In this document: positions 34,501 to 48,684 of the stretch, piece after piece
Layout of the letters: each line of letters opens with the position of its first letter
How positions within the stretch are numbered: position 1 is the stretch's first letter
Origin: Monarcha castaneiventris obscurior
Taxonomy: Eukaryota; Chordata; Aves; Passeriformes; Monarchidae
Assembly (NCBI GenBank): GCA_026261815.1
Contig: JAMPIT010000484.1
Coordinates: forward strand, 10,824,501 to 10,888,500
Length of the DNA stretch: 64,000 bases
Direction of reading: 5' to 3'
The notes under the pieces: model-generated
Told to the model about the DNA's origin: nothing
Seen by the model: the letters and a program-made list of their open reading frames with translations, nothing else
The model's database searches: none
Program-made: the position numbers and the translations under genes

Positions 34501-37500
34501 CAAGGGAGAAAAGAAGTGTATTTCCTCTCAGCCCCAGAGACCTGAAGATTCAACAACATGCATACAGATGTCAGAACAATTCTCTCCTTCCTATCTCCTT
34601 GAGAACTCAAACAGCTGCTTCAATATTCCTTTAAACAAAAGGGCAGTTGGTGTTCCAGATGTTTTACTTCGCAACTGAATGATTTTTTTTTTGTCCCTTC
34701 AGCATCCATACCCATGCTTCTTTTTGCAATTCTGTTGCCTAATTTGCAAGAGCAAATTGCTTGAGCACAACATTTTGCCTTTCACCTCTGCCCCACTACT
34801 CATTAGATGTACAACTTTCAAAGTAGATATCCCAGGGACAGAAGCAGGAGGTAGCTGAAGATTTTGCTTTTGGGGCCAGGCTCTGCTGATAATTCTTAAA
34901 TGGGGGAGATTAATAAAGCAGTAGGAAACATGAAGTTCTAGCGATTCAGCTCCTTTCCTATCAGCCCTTGAACAAACAGTGAAAGAGAGCCATGATTTGC
35001 CCTGAGAAGAAGGCAGTTAGATAAAGCAGGATGCACGTATGTTTGATGAACTCTTCCCTCAACTCTTCCCTTGGTGATTGTTCCAAAATGTGCATATAAG
35101 CTTGGTGTTCCCACCAAAAAGAAGCATTTCCAAGGCTCCCTATCAGAACAGGGGTGAAGGAAGTTGGGAGGCAAGAACAAGGAGCTGAGTTGTCCAAATT
35201 GAGCCTGCAGAGCCACACACCGTATGCTACCCTCTTTCAAGGCATCCAAGTTCTGCTTGCCCTGGGATGCTGTGCCATGAAACTTCGGATGTAGCTGTCA
35301 CCAGAGCCCTGAGCTGGAGCATCACAGCCTCTTGATCCCAGCTCCACTCCAGCAAACGTTTGGGAAGGGCTGACTCCTTGCTCCTTCCAATGCACAAATA
35401 TCCTCGACCACACCTCTGGGGAGAGAGGAAATTGTCAGCCAAGCAAATTGCTTTTTGGATTGCTTTTCGTCCCATTGTGAGAGCTTCACTTTAGGAGCTA
35501 TCATGGGAAGGGGTGACATGATCAGGTGAAAACCCCACATCCCAGAGGTTGCTGCAGGGACACAATATATATTAATAAACTAATTCCTTGCAGCAGAAGC
35601 AGAAGCACAGAGCAGCCACTGCTTCTTCAGAAAACTATAGATTTTTGATGAAGCAGAGTGGAGAAAAAGACCTATTTTATACCTAAATAATAAAAATAAT
35701 AAAGGGGGGCAAATAAATAAATAAGTAAATTCTGCTTGATAAACGCATTATTAGCTGTAGTAGGAGCAATTACAAGAAGAATGGGAAGTGACAGCTGCAG
35801 GTCCCAGATAGCCAAAGCACAAAAGGGGAATTTTAGACAAATGTCCTTCAGATAATGGATTTGTTTCTCATCTGCTTTGGGGAGGGAGGTGGGAGATATG
35901 GAAAACATTAACAGGCTGTGCCTCACATAGGGAGCAGAGATGCTGCAGGAATAATTTAGCTTTTTTTTTCTTCCCTGGTGCATCTGACTTCATATTTATT
36001 TAAAGCAATGTGAGTTTCTCCATCCTCACCCTCCTTGCTCAGAGCTATTCCCATAAAGAGAAGGAAAAGAGGGTCCTGGGATTACCTTCTCTATAAGCAT
36101 GTATGTTGCAGGACTGGAAGCTCAGATTAACAAGAGAGGGATTAACAAAGATGGGTAAGATTAACAAAGCTCTGGGAATGGGATCACCAGCTCTGGGAGT
36201 GTCCATTCGGGGGGGCCATGGAACCTTGATGGCAGCAGCCAAACAGAAACAATCCGGAGACTGTTCCTAGGAGGCCACTTCCTCCAGATACCTCAGGGAC
36301 TTGCAGAAGTAAGGTCTGCCCATGGGTATCCCGTTCACCAGGCTCTTTGCTTTGCCTGGTCAGCCTTCCCAGCACATGAAATCCTCTCTCCCCTTAGCAT
36401 AGTCTGAGTCCATTGCCCAGAGCAATGCATCTCAACACAGCAGCCCTGCAGCCCTGGCGGGCCAAACCAGCATCTTTTCCACTGCAAGCCCTTCTATATT
36501 TGTGAGCCCTGTGTCGCCTGACCAAGTCTTTGTATCCCCTCTGCTGACTGGTGTTTGGCTGGGACATGGAGGAGAAGCAGCTTGATGGAGCCATTGGGGA
36601 TCATTCTGCTCCAGACCTTGTGCCAGACAGCCAAGGTATGATTGATGGGATCTCGCTATGATATCTTGCCTCAATGCTTTTCCTAATAAGGATGAACAGT
36701 GAAAAAAGTGAAGTAAGTGCCCCCACATTTCTTCTACTGACCAGCTCTGTCCATGCCCCTAAGACTGGTATTTGGAGCCACACCTGTTGCCCTTTTCATG
36801 TGAAGCACTTACCTTTTGCTGCTTCAACCCACAGCACTTTTTCAGCCACACAGTAATGAAAGCTTTTGGCCTTTTCAGGAGCATGGGAAGGCATAGGTGA
36901 TGGAAGGTGAAGGGAGAATGACTGCCCTGGATAGCACTGTGTTCCATAATAACAGTGTGGGAACCAGTTGCAATTTGCTGGGGATGATGACACTGAGGTC
37001 AGACAAGCTCTATTGTAATTTACATCCAGGAAAATGTAACCAGACATGACCAGACAATGAAGGATCACTCTTCCAGTTATTATGAACAAAGAACATGCAG
37101 CAGGAAATCATAGAGGCCTCTCTACAAGACCCCTTTGCCTTCAGCTTAGCTCCATCCCAGCATAATTGCACTCACTGGTTTGCATTAGTATTTTCTCCTG
37201 CCTCTCCCATGTCCCCTTCTCCCTGTGTGTCATTCAGAGACATTAGCAAAGATTGCACAACCCTACTAGAGATCCCCTGAAGGCATATATAAACTTTCCT
37301 CACAAAATATGATCAGTCCAGCCTGAGGCAACACCCAGGAGGGAAGATTTCAGCCTGAGTGGCTACAATTTGGGAAAGGTGCAACAGAAAGTGGCATCTA
37401 ATAATAGGAAATGTGAGGCAGCCCTAATAGAAAGCGCATTACAGGCCTGCGCTCTGCATATAATGTCTTGTCTCCAAGTTAATTGCTCATCAGTTCGGTA

Positions 37501-38878
37501 CATAAACAAAGACTGATGCTGTGACTGTGCAAGTGGCAGGGCTCATTCCACCATGAGCTTCTTGCTGCTAAAAACAGGCTCTCCCTGTGTGCTGTCCCCT
37601 GCCTGCCCAGGATGGAAGCATCTGGGAGAACAACTCCCCTCAAAACCAGGTGGCCCTCCTGGACCTAAGAGGCTGAGGGTCTGTCATCCTGCAATGGCTG
37701 TGCTCTCTCCTGTCAAGAGATGTGTCCAGCTGGAACAGGGTTACCACAGGATCTCCTCATCTCGAATGCAATCCCTTCCCCAACTCCAGGAAGGCTTACA
37801 GGCAGATCTTTGGAAATTGCAGCTCATGGCTGGTGTTTTGAAACCATGCCAGATTTGCTTTTGTGAAAACTGGCACCTGCAGGCCCTGGGACAGCAGCAC
37901 TGGCTCTGCTGATGCAGGGTTATTAGAGCAAAGTCTGAGGCTGGGAACAGGGAGCATTCTGTGGTTAGGATATTCCCAGAAGACTGGAGGCAAACCCAGC
38001 AGTGTCTCGGCTGAGGTGTAGGAATATGCGTAGGTCTGAAGCTGGAAGTCTGAAGGAATCTGAGGGAGGCAATCTTATCAGGTGGGATGGGTAAGGGTTG
38101 GAGGACAGTAAAACAGGATTGTGAGGGGGGGTCACAGAAATTACAGGTTAGCCACAGACAGATTTGGTTATTCTTTTCTTACAGGGATCTAGATTCATCC
38201 CACATGAAGACAGGTAGGGCAAGTTCATCATACACAATCGTCTGAAGGTGTCACCTGGAAATACACTGGCACAAACAGATGAGAACTCAGATCACATTTA
38301 TAGACCACTGAAAAGAGGGGAGAGGAATCCTGTACATGACATCATGATTTGTTTTGTTGGATTTTGCTTCTCCATCCCTTTTGCCATTCCTGTGTGCACA
38401 GGACTCTGCTTATTGTTCTCGAAATGTTACCACATTGCTCTGGTTCCTCACTCCTCTGGTTCCTCACTGCCATCATTCCCCTCTGAGCCTAGAAAGGGAA
38501 GGGGAGAGAAGGGGAAGCAGTGTTTTTGTTTTGTGAGATGGATAGTGGCTCTGTGGTCCTTCACATCCAGGAGAGGTCAGTCCACACCACCAAGTGAAGC
38601 ACCACTTCTTAAACATCCCTTACTGTCTCAGGAGTGGCTGCTCCTATGGTGGCAGCTGAAGCTCCTGCATGGTTGTGACACAGATAGAAATGAGATCACT
38701 TCTCTCCCAGGTAGTGCCAAATGTAGCCTTTTCCCACTCCTGTGCACAAGCAATGGGAAAGGGCAGCTCAGTCCCAGGGCTCAGTGCAGACTTGCAGGGA
38801 TAGAGGCATGAAGGAGGGAGTGCTGCAGGGAGATGCCCAGGGACCAGAATTAATCCCTACACCACCCAAAAGGTCATT
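31560..38878. other. Gene-poor noncoding stretch
   Basis: GC content falls back to the level of the left flank just past the gene. No supported exon, RNA gene or transposon is seen. There are an AT-rich ATAA/TAAA low-complexity segment at about 35682-35730 and short T-runs near 33151 and 34683. Confidence 0.5.
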
Positions 38879-38945
38879 GATCTCTGGATCTGGATCCAGA
38901 GATCCAAACCATCGTATCCATGATCCATGGGTACCCTTGGGTACC
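38879..38945. repeat. Cluster of short palindromes
   Basis: A perfect 12-bp inverted repeat with a 2-nt spacer lies at 38879-38904 (arms gatctctggatc and gatccagagatc). It is followed by CCATG-ATC-CATGG at 38918-38930, GGGTACCC at 38929-38936 and GGTACC at 38940-38945. No gene is adjacent; its role is unknown. Confidence 0.85.
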
Positions 38946-41196
38946 ACGGTATCTCATGGGGCACTATTTTTGGAGCTATTTCCTCCTTTACCCACAAAGG
39001 CATAATTTTCCCGCACTGAGTGTAAAGACAACATCCTGGGAGGCTGGAAAGGCTGTCTCCATCACATAGAAGACTGCACAGCCATCCTAGGCAGGACAAA
39101 CATCCCTTCTGCAAGTTTATGCTTTGTCTTTGGGGCTGCCCAGAATATCTCTGCTGGTTAGAAGGGTGTACACACACATCTAAATATGTGTGCATGGACT
39201 GAGTTGGGCACTAGCAGGAGCTTCATGTTCACTACTCAGTAAGGTCAGCATCTCACAACTAATCTGATGGGTCTTGAAGTCTGCACCAAGCCTGTGGCCA
39301 CCACATGGCATTGAAGACTGAATTTGCATGGCTTGCTAAGCATTAGCATCCCTGTCTGTCCCTGCTGGGACAGAGATCCTTGGCACTTGGCTTGGCAACA
39401 CTTTCCAAGTAGACTTAAGGACTATCTATGAGAAAAGCCCAAAATATGCTGTTCCTGATTGCATGAACAACTGGTCTCACCTGGAATCATACAGCCGGAG
39501 GTGTAAAGAAGTGTTGGTGTTTGGCAGCAAATAGGTCTAGACAGATCACCAGGCTGTTTCTAAATGGCAGAGAATGAATGGCCAGAGGTGAAAATTGTCT
39601 GTTCTCTCGAGTGTGCTGTTTGCAATAGTCTGGCTGCCCAAGAGGATACTGTAAGTTATCCCATGGCAAAAGATATTCTAATTTGTCTTCAGCTCAGCGT
39701 ACTAGTCTGTAATCAGTGCTGCTAATCTTTAATAAAAGGGGTTCACAGGAGCCTTTGTTTTTAATGACATGGTAGTTGATAGCTCTTTCTTGTTATAATC
39801 CCCTCTCAGAAAGCATCTGATGGGGAAAATGTCTCCCTTGACAGTTTGCTTAAATTTTCATTTGCCAAAACACTGAATAAACTTCTTGTTTGTCTAATGG
39901 AACTAGAAGGAATTGTGACACTTTTATTGTTTGTTTACTTCCTCACTGGGGCACCAGCTAAATTGAAGATGTCATCACACAGCAATGAGAATCAAGCTTC
40001 TTAATTTAACTGACTGGTTTGCAAACAAGGGTCTCCAAAGCACCGCTGAGCCATACAGACTTTACAGTGACCATGGACTGAAACACACCAGTGAGCTACA
40101 AGCAGGAGAAGCAATGCAATGGGCAATGGGAAGGTAATCCCAGAAAAGCTGCTTCTTTTACAGGGTGTCTCACAGAGGCACTGGTCAGATGGCATCTGTA
40201 AAACCAGCAACAGGAAGACAAAGAGAGCAAATTTTCCTACAAATCCTACATAATTAGCAGCTGCTGCGGGATTAATGCTAGCTCTAATTCTGAATGTGTG
40301 GAGGGGGGTCTGGATTTCTTGCCTGAATTCCCTCTATTATTCACTCTTTTTATGCCCTTAAAACCAGGAGTAGAATTACTCTCATTTTACACTGCACTAA
40401 GCAAGGAGAGAAGGCAGCAGTCGAGATGCAGAGAGAGAAGCAGTCCCCCACGGATCGCTGAGATTTTCAGACAGATCAAATGTTGAGCTTCAGGTAATTG
40501 GCAGAGATCCTTTAATGTCTGAGTTTAACACTCACCTACTAGAAGAGAACGCAATTAGGCAATGAGATTTGGAAGAGTCTGAAGTGCCAGGTATAATAAT
40601 TCAGCTGTAGTGCGCTGTTCAGAGGAAAGCTGAAGGCTGAGAGCTGTCAATTACACCAGGGGTGAATTAATACAACCAAATTCATGCACTGAAGCGTCTT
40701 ATTATTGCTATGATCACATTTTATTATGAAGCAGTTTGGGTGAGGTTATTTTTTTTTAATTTATTTATCTATGTTAATTTTGTACAGAGGCAAATAAGTT
40801 ATGAGTTGAGAATTGTATTAATTTCACTGCTTGGAAATATTTTAATAGCCGATTAGGTTGTTTGCTAGTTGATGCTTTTTTTTTTCTCTCTTCTTTCTGC
40901 TCATTAGAAAATTAGTCTTTTTTACAAGAAACACCACAGGCAGCAAACCATAACCCCTCCTTGTTTTCATCCCACACAAAATTTACTGGTCACCCCCTAA
41001 ACTCAGCTTCCTTATCATACATTTCCTTGCCTTCCCTGTGTGCATTTTAAGGGCTTACCTCGCCAGTGCAAACAGAAGTCGATTTTACTGTCTGGAGGGA
41101 AGCCTCCTCATCCTCCCCAAGGCAAAATACTGCGTCTCACTCTTACAGCAAGCACAAGGGGGCTCAACAATCAGAATCCACAATCAAGGAAAATCA
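38946..41196. other. Noncoding, AT-rich toward the right end
   Basis: No gene recognised. The segment 40570-40880 is rich in ATTA/TAAT cores and T-runs and looks like possible regulatory DNA, unproven. Confidence 0.45.
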
Positions 41197-41344
41197 TCAT
41201 AGAATCATAGAATGGTTAGGACCGGAAGGGACTTTAAACATTATTTAGTTTCAACTCCTCCTCCGTAGTCAGGATCACCTTCCACTAGACCAGATTGCTC
41301 AGGGCCTCACCCAGCCTGGCCTTGAACACTTCCAGGGATGGAGA
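41197..41344 (-). mobile_element. CR1 LINE fragment (3' end, 5'-truncated)
   Basis: The + strand reads tcatagaatcatagaatgg, then a diverged 'ggaagggactttaaacattatt' stretch and 'ccttccactagaccag' through 'ccttgaacacttccaggg'. This is the reverse complement of the 3' end of avian CR1, including its terminal ATTCTATGA repeats, so the element lies on the minus strand. Only about 148 bp remain. The match stops abruptly inside the 3' region, typical of 5'-truncated insertions. Scattered mismatches to the consensus I remember imply an old copy. It carries no coding capacity. Confidence 0.93.
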
Positions 41345-44300
41345 ATCATAATTCAGCTACATCCAGCAAATAATGTCACATATCGAGGGCACAATTACAC
41401 TGCACCATCCCAGCCTGCCATCAGCAGCACTGCTCTTTGCAGACCAGGCAGGCTGGAGGGGAACCTCACAGTTCAGGGAAGATGCTGAAGCGCCTTCTGG
41501 TTCTAGGTCATGATGTATCACCCAGGCAAAAGTCACTGGTGCATGGTGCACATTTGGGAATGGTAGGAAGCTGTCTCTTCACAGGACATGGCATGGAGGG
41601 CACCAGTGAAGCCAGGAGCCATGTACACAGATTGGACACAGCACAGGAGACTGCAGGCAGGAGGCTGATGCCACATTCTTGCAGTGAACAATGCCCCTGG
41701 GGTCTCCAGCCAGCACCTTGTAACTGCACAGACCTGATCTTCAAGGAAGAAGAGAGGAAAAAGCAAAGCTGGGGGAAGAATAAATAAAATCTGTGATCCC
41801 TCTTGTTTCCTTACAGAAGTGTGTGAAATAGAAACAAAAATGTTTGAAAGCCCTGAGATGGTACTGGGAGTTTTGCCCATCCCATTCAAAGAAATGGAGA
41901 TGTCTGAATATTTGCCGCTTTTACATTCTAGACATCTCAGACAGTTTAGAGATGTTAATTAGCTTTTCACCTTGAGAGGACAGTGCTCCAGTATTTCCCT
42001 TCTCCACACATGTGGCACAGGTGATGTGAGGTTTGTGGTCTGCTAGGTGTTTGTGGTGGAGCAGGAGTGTCTGCAGATGCCAACCACAGCCCCTGCCTCT
42101 GGCAGGTCGCTCAGTCTCTGGGCTGTCTCTGCCTTTCCACAACCTGCTCTGAATGGGAAGAGCCTTTAAGTGCCTCAAAGTGAGGGAAAAGACCATTTCA
42201 TTGCCTTGGCTGCAGATACATCAGCACAGCCTCAACAACTCTAGCTGCTGGAAGCTCAGAAAGTTAGAGGAATCCTACAGTAACATTTTTCTTTGCCTTA
42301 ATTACCGAAATAGACAAATGGGAAATTGGCCCATCATGAAGATAAATAGCAATAAAAAAATGCAGTTGAGAAAAGTGTTCCTGCTAAATTGTAATTAACC
42401 ACCCACCAGCAGCTACCTGACAGAGGTGAGAGGGGAGGCTGCGAGCAGCCCCTCGCATTGGCCGTCAGCACTCCTGCGATGCTCCTCGTTACTGCACCTC
42501 TGGGGCACTTAATGCACCATTTTGCTTTCAGTGCAATTATAAAAGGCCACTTACATTTGCCACCCCCCCGCTTTGTCTCCCCACCCCAAGATCTCTAATA
42601 GTCTAAATTATCAGCAAATTGCCTATTTGATAAGGGCAAGCCATTTTGCATTGAGAGCTGAACTATTTCCCACTTCTGGGGGATAATATTAGGCAAATAA
42701 CAAGCATCATTCTTTTGACATGTACAATTATTTGGCAAGTGTATGTTTGAATAGCCTGCTCCGTTGTGTGACAGGGTCCGTTCCCCATTAGCATACTTGA
42801 CAGATGAATATGCTTGGTCCTCGTGGAAAAACCTGGCAGTAACCATGGTGATTGGGAGACAATGTTTTGAGTGAGGGATGTATTATCAATTTCAACTGGA
42901 AGTGGGAAAAAAAAAAGAAGTGTACCACTAATGAGCTGATCTGCAATACAGGAGATATACATTGTTCCCAGGTAATTAAACCCATCTTGGTACTACTTTT
43001 AAACTCACATAAATTAGAGTCAGAGGTGTCTACCTGTTTTGCTGTTTTGCTGGTTCCCAATGGAGGTTTTTCTCCTTGAGTTTTAATTAACTTTCAGTTT
43101 GAAGGAACTGAAATGTGGCTTTCTACATGCTCCAAAGTTTTGGGGGCCCCAGGGCAGAGTGGATCACGAGGACACACCCTGTCCCTGGGTGTGTCAGGGA
43201 GGAGGTGGGTACCCAGCCTTAACACTCCCCACCACATTTTGGGTTACTCTGGCTGTATTTGGAGCTCTCCCTTTAGAGCTGTGGAGGGAGATGTTGCCCT
43301 CATGTCACTGGTCAGAGCAAGCAGCTCAGCAGGGGCTGTGGAGACCTTTCCTGACCTTGCTGAACCAAAGCCAAAATGCAGAGCCTGGTTCCCACCTTGC
43401 GGGTGCGATTTCATATCAGGGTAGCTCTGATATTTGTACTGGATCCCAGCTCCTCCTGTGCACATACATTTCCCAGTGAAAGTTCTAGGGAGGGAGGCAG
43501 GCACTTGGGGTTACCTGGTGCATCTAAAAGAGACAGCTCTGGACACGGCACCAGACCATCCCAGGGAGGAGAGGTATCCCTATGCCTAGGTTTGATCAGA
43601 GTGGCTGTTCTTGTGCCTCTTCCCCTTGGGAAAGAGACCAAATAACCCATGCATGGCAATGCTTTGCCTTGAATCTTGTCCATTTAAATCTTTACAAAAT
43701 AGAAAAAAAGCATCTTCATTTTGCCTGGTGCTTACTTTGCATCAGCTTTGCTGGGAATAGACTGACAAAACAGGCAAGGAGGATCAGGACCAGCTTTTCC
43801 TTCATGTTATGTTAATAATAAAACCAGCAAACTGAAAGCATTGCCTAGTCCCTCTCCAATGTCCCTAAATCCCTGTCACACATAACCCCACTTCGTGGGA
43901 AAAAAAGGCAAATTATAGAAACAAGGTTATTATTAGCAGTTTGATTAGGAACATATTCTCTACAGTCCTTCATTAGAAGGAATGTCCCTGCCTTTTTAGA
44001 CACAAATTTGCCATCATTTCCCACACACCTGGTGCTCTCTCCCTTTTATTACTGTAAAATATCGACTTGGAAAATGCTGACTCAGGTGCTTGAGGTCAGA
44101 GAAGGCAATTTTTACTGGAGTAATGAAGCCCTCTGCCTTTTAGGACTTTTTATTTCCCCCCTTGTCTTTTCCTTGTTACTGAGTCTATTTCAGGCAAATG
44201 TTTGATTTTGTTATTTTTCCACCCCACCCCCAGCTTCTATCCCCATCACTCCCCCTGTTTTGGACTTTGGCAGGTTGAGAGCTACAATTAGAGCCAGTGT

Positions 44301-47300
44301 TTATGGTGTCGGCCATATGGCTCGCCATGCAAAACACCAGCTGCATGGGAATCTCGGGACGAGCCCTCTCCAAGGTCACCGTGCACATGGCAGGGTGTGC
44401 CTGCCCAGGTGGGACACACAGTCCCCAGCGAGTGCCTCTGCTGCAGGGCCCTGCTGGTCTCACACAGGGGAACGCTTCCAAGCACCAGAGCTCGGAATGC
44501 TGGTGGCTTCTGGCCCCTCTTGGGGAGACCAGCTGCAGATTCGGGCCAGACTGCAGCACTGCAGGGTGATTTCTGTCATCACAGCCCCGGTGTGGCTCCC
44601 AAAGCTTCCAGCCAGCCTTCGTGAGCCTGCCTCTTGGGAGCTGCAAGTGCTCCTGGGGGATTTTGTTTCATGGGAAAGAAGGGAAAATAAGGTAGGAGAC
44701 AGACTGAATATGCTCTTATTCAGGAGCATATAGTATCTTAAATGCAAGGTCTAGGCCAGCAAGGGGACTGAGGTTTCCCTTTTGTCAGAGGGTCTTTTGA
44801 AGGGAGTTTGGCTCCCTGGAAGACCAGAGAGCCTGAGTACCACTGATGGAGAGTCACACAGACAGGAGCTCTCAGGGCACGAAGCCCCTTGCTCTCCTGA
44901 ATCAGGCAGATTTCTGCCCATTTTTTTTCAGCAGTGACCTTCTCCTTCCCACCCCAAAGATAACTGACAATGTGGCAGGAGCTGTGATTCTTTGCTTGAT
45001 CCGTAGTCTCAGCTGTGCCAGTGACAAAAACATGGCAAAAAAATCCATTGCTGCAATCACCAATGCATTACACCCATGTCTAAAAAGCAGAGCTTTGTCC
45101 CAGATGGTACAGATTTTTTTTTTTTTTTTTTAAATGGGACAAAGCTGTTTAAATCACTAATTTTCTCTTGAAACAGTCCTGTAAAAAAGCAACCTGTGCA
45201 TCTTTTGCACCCAGCTGCTTTTCAGGAAACCTAGCGCCAAGCTGACTGAGCTGGGATTTCCTCTGGGTCTCTCGTGACATTAGCAGATATGCTTTTAAAG
45301 ATGTCACATTCATAAAAGAGCAAGGATGTGACCTGACTGAGGCAGGCATTTCCCAGGCTGTTTATCACCCCCTGATAAATGAATGAGAGCATTTGATGCT
45401 CTCAGGCTCTAATTAGACCAGAAGGGCTCTCCCTGGGACTGCACCAACTGCCCTGCTCTTCTCAGACACCAAAAAACTGCATGTCCCAGGGACTAACACA
45501 CAGGCCACTGAGCAGCTCTTCATCCTGAAGGAAGCTGGGAAGCTTTACACATCCCATGGCATGGCCTGCCTCTGCAATGCTGCATTTCCAGGATGCTGCA
45601 CTTTAACTGTATGTGGCAACACCATGCAGCAATTCAACTCAAGGAGGGAGGAAGGCTGCCACAGATACCTCAAACTGCCTGGAGGAATTAGCCCAACACT
45701 AACCTTTCCACAGGATACAGCCTCCCAGCCCTCACCAGTCTGAATGTCGTGGCTCATTTAGGACCTGAGGCACTAATTCTCGCCTAAAAACCAGCAAGCA
45801 AGATTTTGTCTGCCTGTGTTAAAGATTGCCATCCTGCCCTAATCTAAATCTATATGAGAAGGGATGGGAGAGGTTTCCCAGCTAAGCACTTAATTCCCCG
45901 TGCTGGTATCTACAGTAACATGTTCAGTCCTCATAAGATGCCCACAAAAAGTAACAGAAAGGGAAAGAAGATGGAACATACAAAATTTCTTAGAACATGC
46001 AAAAAGTTTTATCAATAGGTGTTCAGATTTCTAAAAGAGAAGAGCCTGAAACTAGAATGGTTTAAGTATGTAGTAGAAGTGTTAAGTGAAAGAACAAGAA
46101 GAATGAAAATAACTTAACTTCCATTACCTTGTCATAGCCCAATGCCCAGGCACACAAAACAGGCACTGGGTGGCAGCGAAAGGGCAAGGCACACGAGGTG
46201 ATGGAGCAGAAGTTTTTTCTGGGATCAGATCATGCTCCCTCTCATATAGATAGGATGCTTAAAGCATGGACATCTTCCTGTGAGTCTTTCACACTGCCTA
46301 ATTTAGGTTTTGCACAATGCACTGCTATGCACGTGACTGCAGAGAGCAATTGAAAACATCTTAATGAGGTACTTGGGCTCCTTACATAGTCCATGAAGAG
46401 AGCTGGTGACTGACAAACTGAGGAAGCCTGGGAGCGATCAGAGCTGCTCTGCTCTGTAGAAAGCACAAAGCACAGCACAGTATGAACTTTCTCCCTTCAG
46501 GCAGGAAATAATTGCCTGCCTTCCCAAACCAGGGCACTCCTGTGCCTACATGTCACTGGATAAAGTTTACAGCTGAGTAAAGCACAAAATAGGAATTAGC
46601 CACCTTCAGGGTTTATCAGCGTGGGATGGAGGACTTCCAGGTTGCAATTTGGGATGCAAATACAAATAGCCCCTTGCACTTTGCTGAACCAGCTTCACCA
46701 CGCAAGGCTCTGAGGAACTGCTTGTTAGAGATAAAATCCAAATCTGGTGGTGAATTCAAGTTTCGGCAGCCAGAGCTGATTGGGATCTTACTGTTGCCTG
46801 CAAACCTGTGCTTTGAGAGGGACAAGCTGGGTGGTGAGGGGAAGAAATGACCAAGCTAATCCCCTCCTGTGAGACCCACACCTGGCTGATGTGCTGACCC
46901 GGACTGTTCCCAGCAGTGGAGACACACTTTGGGCTTCCTGAAGTTCCCCACCATGAGTCAGGGGCCACTGGTGTGGTGCCCAGCCAGAGTCATACCCCAC
47001 ACGCAGGCTTTTCTGGGCTGCAACAGCCAGCTAATTCCAGGGAGATCCAGAACAAGCATTACTGTTAGACATAGGCCTAAAGACACATTAAAACATAATG
47101 AAGTGTCTTAATCACCCTTTACAAGCTAAATTTATCACAGGGAACCCTGTAAAATGAAAGTGAAAGAGCAATTCCACAATGACGCCTACCCAAGACGGAT
47201 TGAGAGATATTATTTGTTGTTAATGAATGGCAAATTCATTGCTGTCTCATCTGCAGGAATGAAATTTGTGGGGACGTGGAGCAAGGGCCCTGGGCTGCAC

Positions 47301-48678
47301 TGAGAACATTCTGTAATCAGCTCACGGCACCTGTTAAAACTGCCTGGGAGCTTGGTTACACTGATGCTCTAATGCCCAGGCACAGGCATGTCTGCCTCAA
47401 AATCCTCTGCTAACCTGGGGCTCAACAGCTTTGTGGCCCCTCCAGATTCAATTGACTCCATCAGCAGGATTTTTCTTCACAGAGCCCAGGGGGAGAGCAC
47501 AATGATTTCTGCAGCTTCTTTAATGAAGCCAAGACATCTCCGCCTAAGTGGTATGTTCCCCTGCATAATTAAATATTTGGCAGTGGATAAATATTCCAGG
47601 CAAATAACCCAGGTTCCCAGTGTCTGCTGGGCAGCTGCAAAATTGCTGTCCCTATGCATGTCCATCCCCACCAGATGATACAAAGCACCAGGAAGGTCTG
47701 GTCTTTCCTTTCCCTGTCTCCCTGTGGCCCTCTCGGAGCTCCCACCCCTCCAAACGTGCAGAGTTCACTGCAGCCAAAGGGCAGTGCAGGCAGACATCCC
47801 TCGGGATCACTTTCTCCCACAAGCTGCTGCTTGGGCACAGCCCCAGCCAGCCTTCAGTGCTGCCCTGAGGAGCGAGGGTTTGATGAACATGCTGAGAGGC
47901 CAGATGGACCACATCCCACCGGGCTTCATTACAGACCTTTGCTCTGTTCAGCACAAGTGGTCAACAATCTCTGTCCTCTAGATGTGCCCTGATGTGCTGT
48001 TTTCCTGTAGCCTTAATGACAGCGACGCTGTGTGTCGTGAATGCACAAAAATACAGACATGGCAGAGAGGCTCTTTGCTCACGTCTGCTCAAAGCCTCCA
48101 AGGACCCTGGGGCTCGGAGAGCACCCAGCTGCCTCTCCAGCTGAGCAGAAGCCCTTGCCTCTGACTGTCACCAAGGGCATATCCACTGGGCAGGCCAATG
48201 CAACCTCCTCTAAACACTGCAGGAGTGAATTTGAATAAGTGGCTTTCCATTACAGATCCACCAGACGACTCATACTCCCCTGTGCCCATTTCATGAGTGC
48301 CCTTTTTGTGTGTCTTTCCACCTTTTTGACCATGAGCTTACATCGATGTGCTTTAAGACACCAGAATTCTGCTGTTTTCCTGCTCTAGCCCAGGCCACTG
48401 CAAAGCTGAACTTTTCTTCACAGGGCTAATTTCTGCACAAAGCAGCAGGGGTAGGATGCACTCTTGAAGGATAAATGCTTTAGGACTGTTCCAATGGACA
48501 TTATAGGAAGCCACAAAGCACAGCTGGAGAGGTCCAGCTCACTGCTTTACCACCAATTCACTGCATGAATGTGGATAAATAAATCATTTCACCTCTTTCT
48601 GCCCCCATATAAAAAGAACTGATGGTGCCTTTCCTTTGTCAAGCACTGTGAGATCTCGGGATAAAACACACTCAGAGT
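41345..48678. other. Gene-poor noncoding stretch
   Basis: No supported gene. A long T-run (about 18 T) lies at 45114-45131. Segments 42500-42850 and 47150-47260 have complex AT-leaning sequence with homeodomain-like cores that could be conserved noncoding DNA. A short patch at 42430-42490 has several CpGs. Confidence 0.45.
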
Positions 48679-48684
48679 TTTATT
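48679..48684 (-). terminator. Possible polyadenylation signal, minus strand
   Basis: A perfect AATAAA on the minus strand about 300 bases beyond the stop codon of the candidate exon at 48986-49160. The motif is short, so its value depends entirely on that exon being real. Confidence 0.25.
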
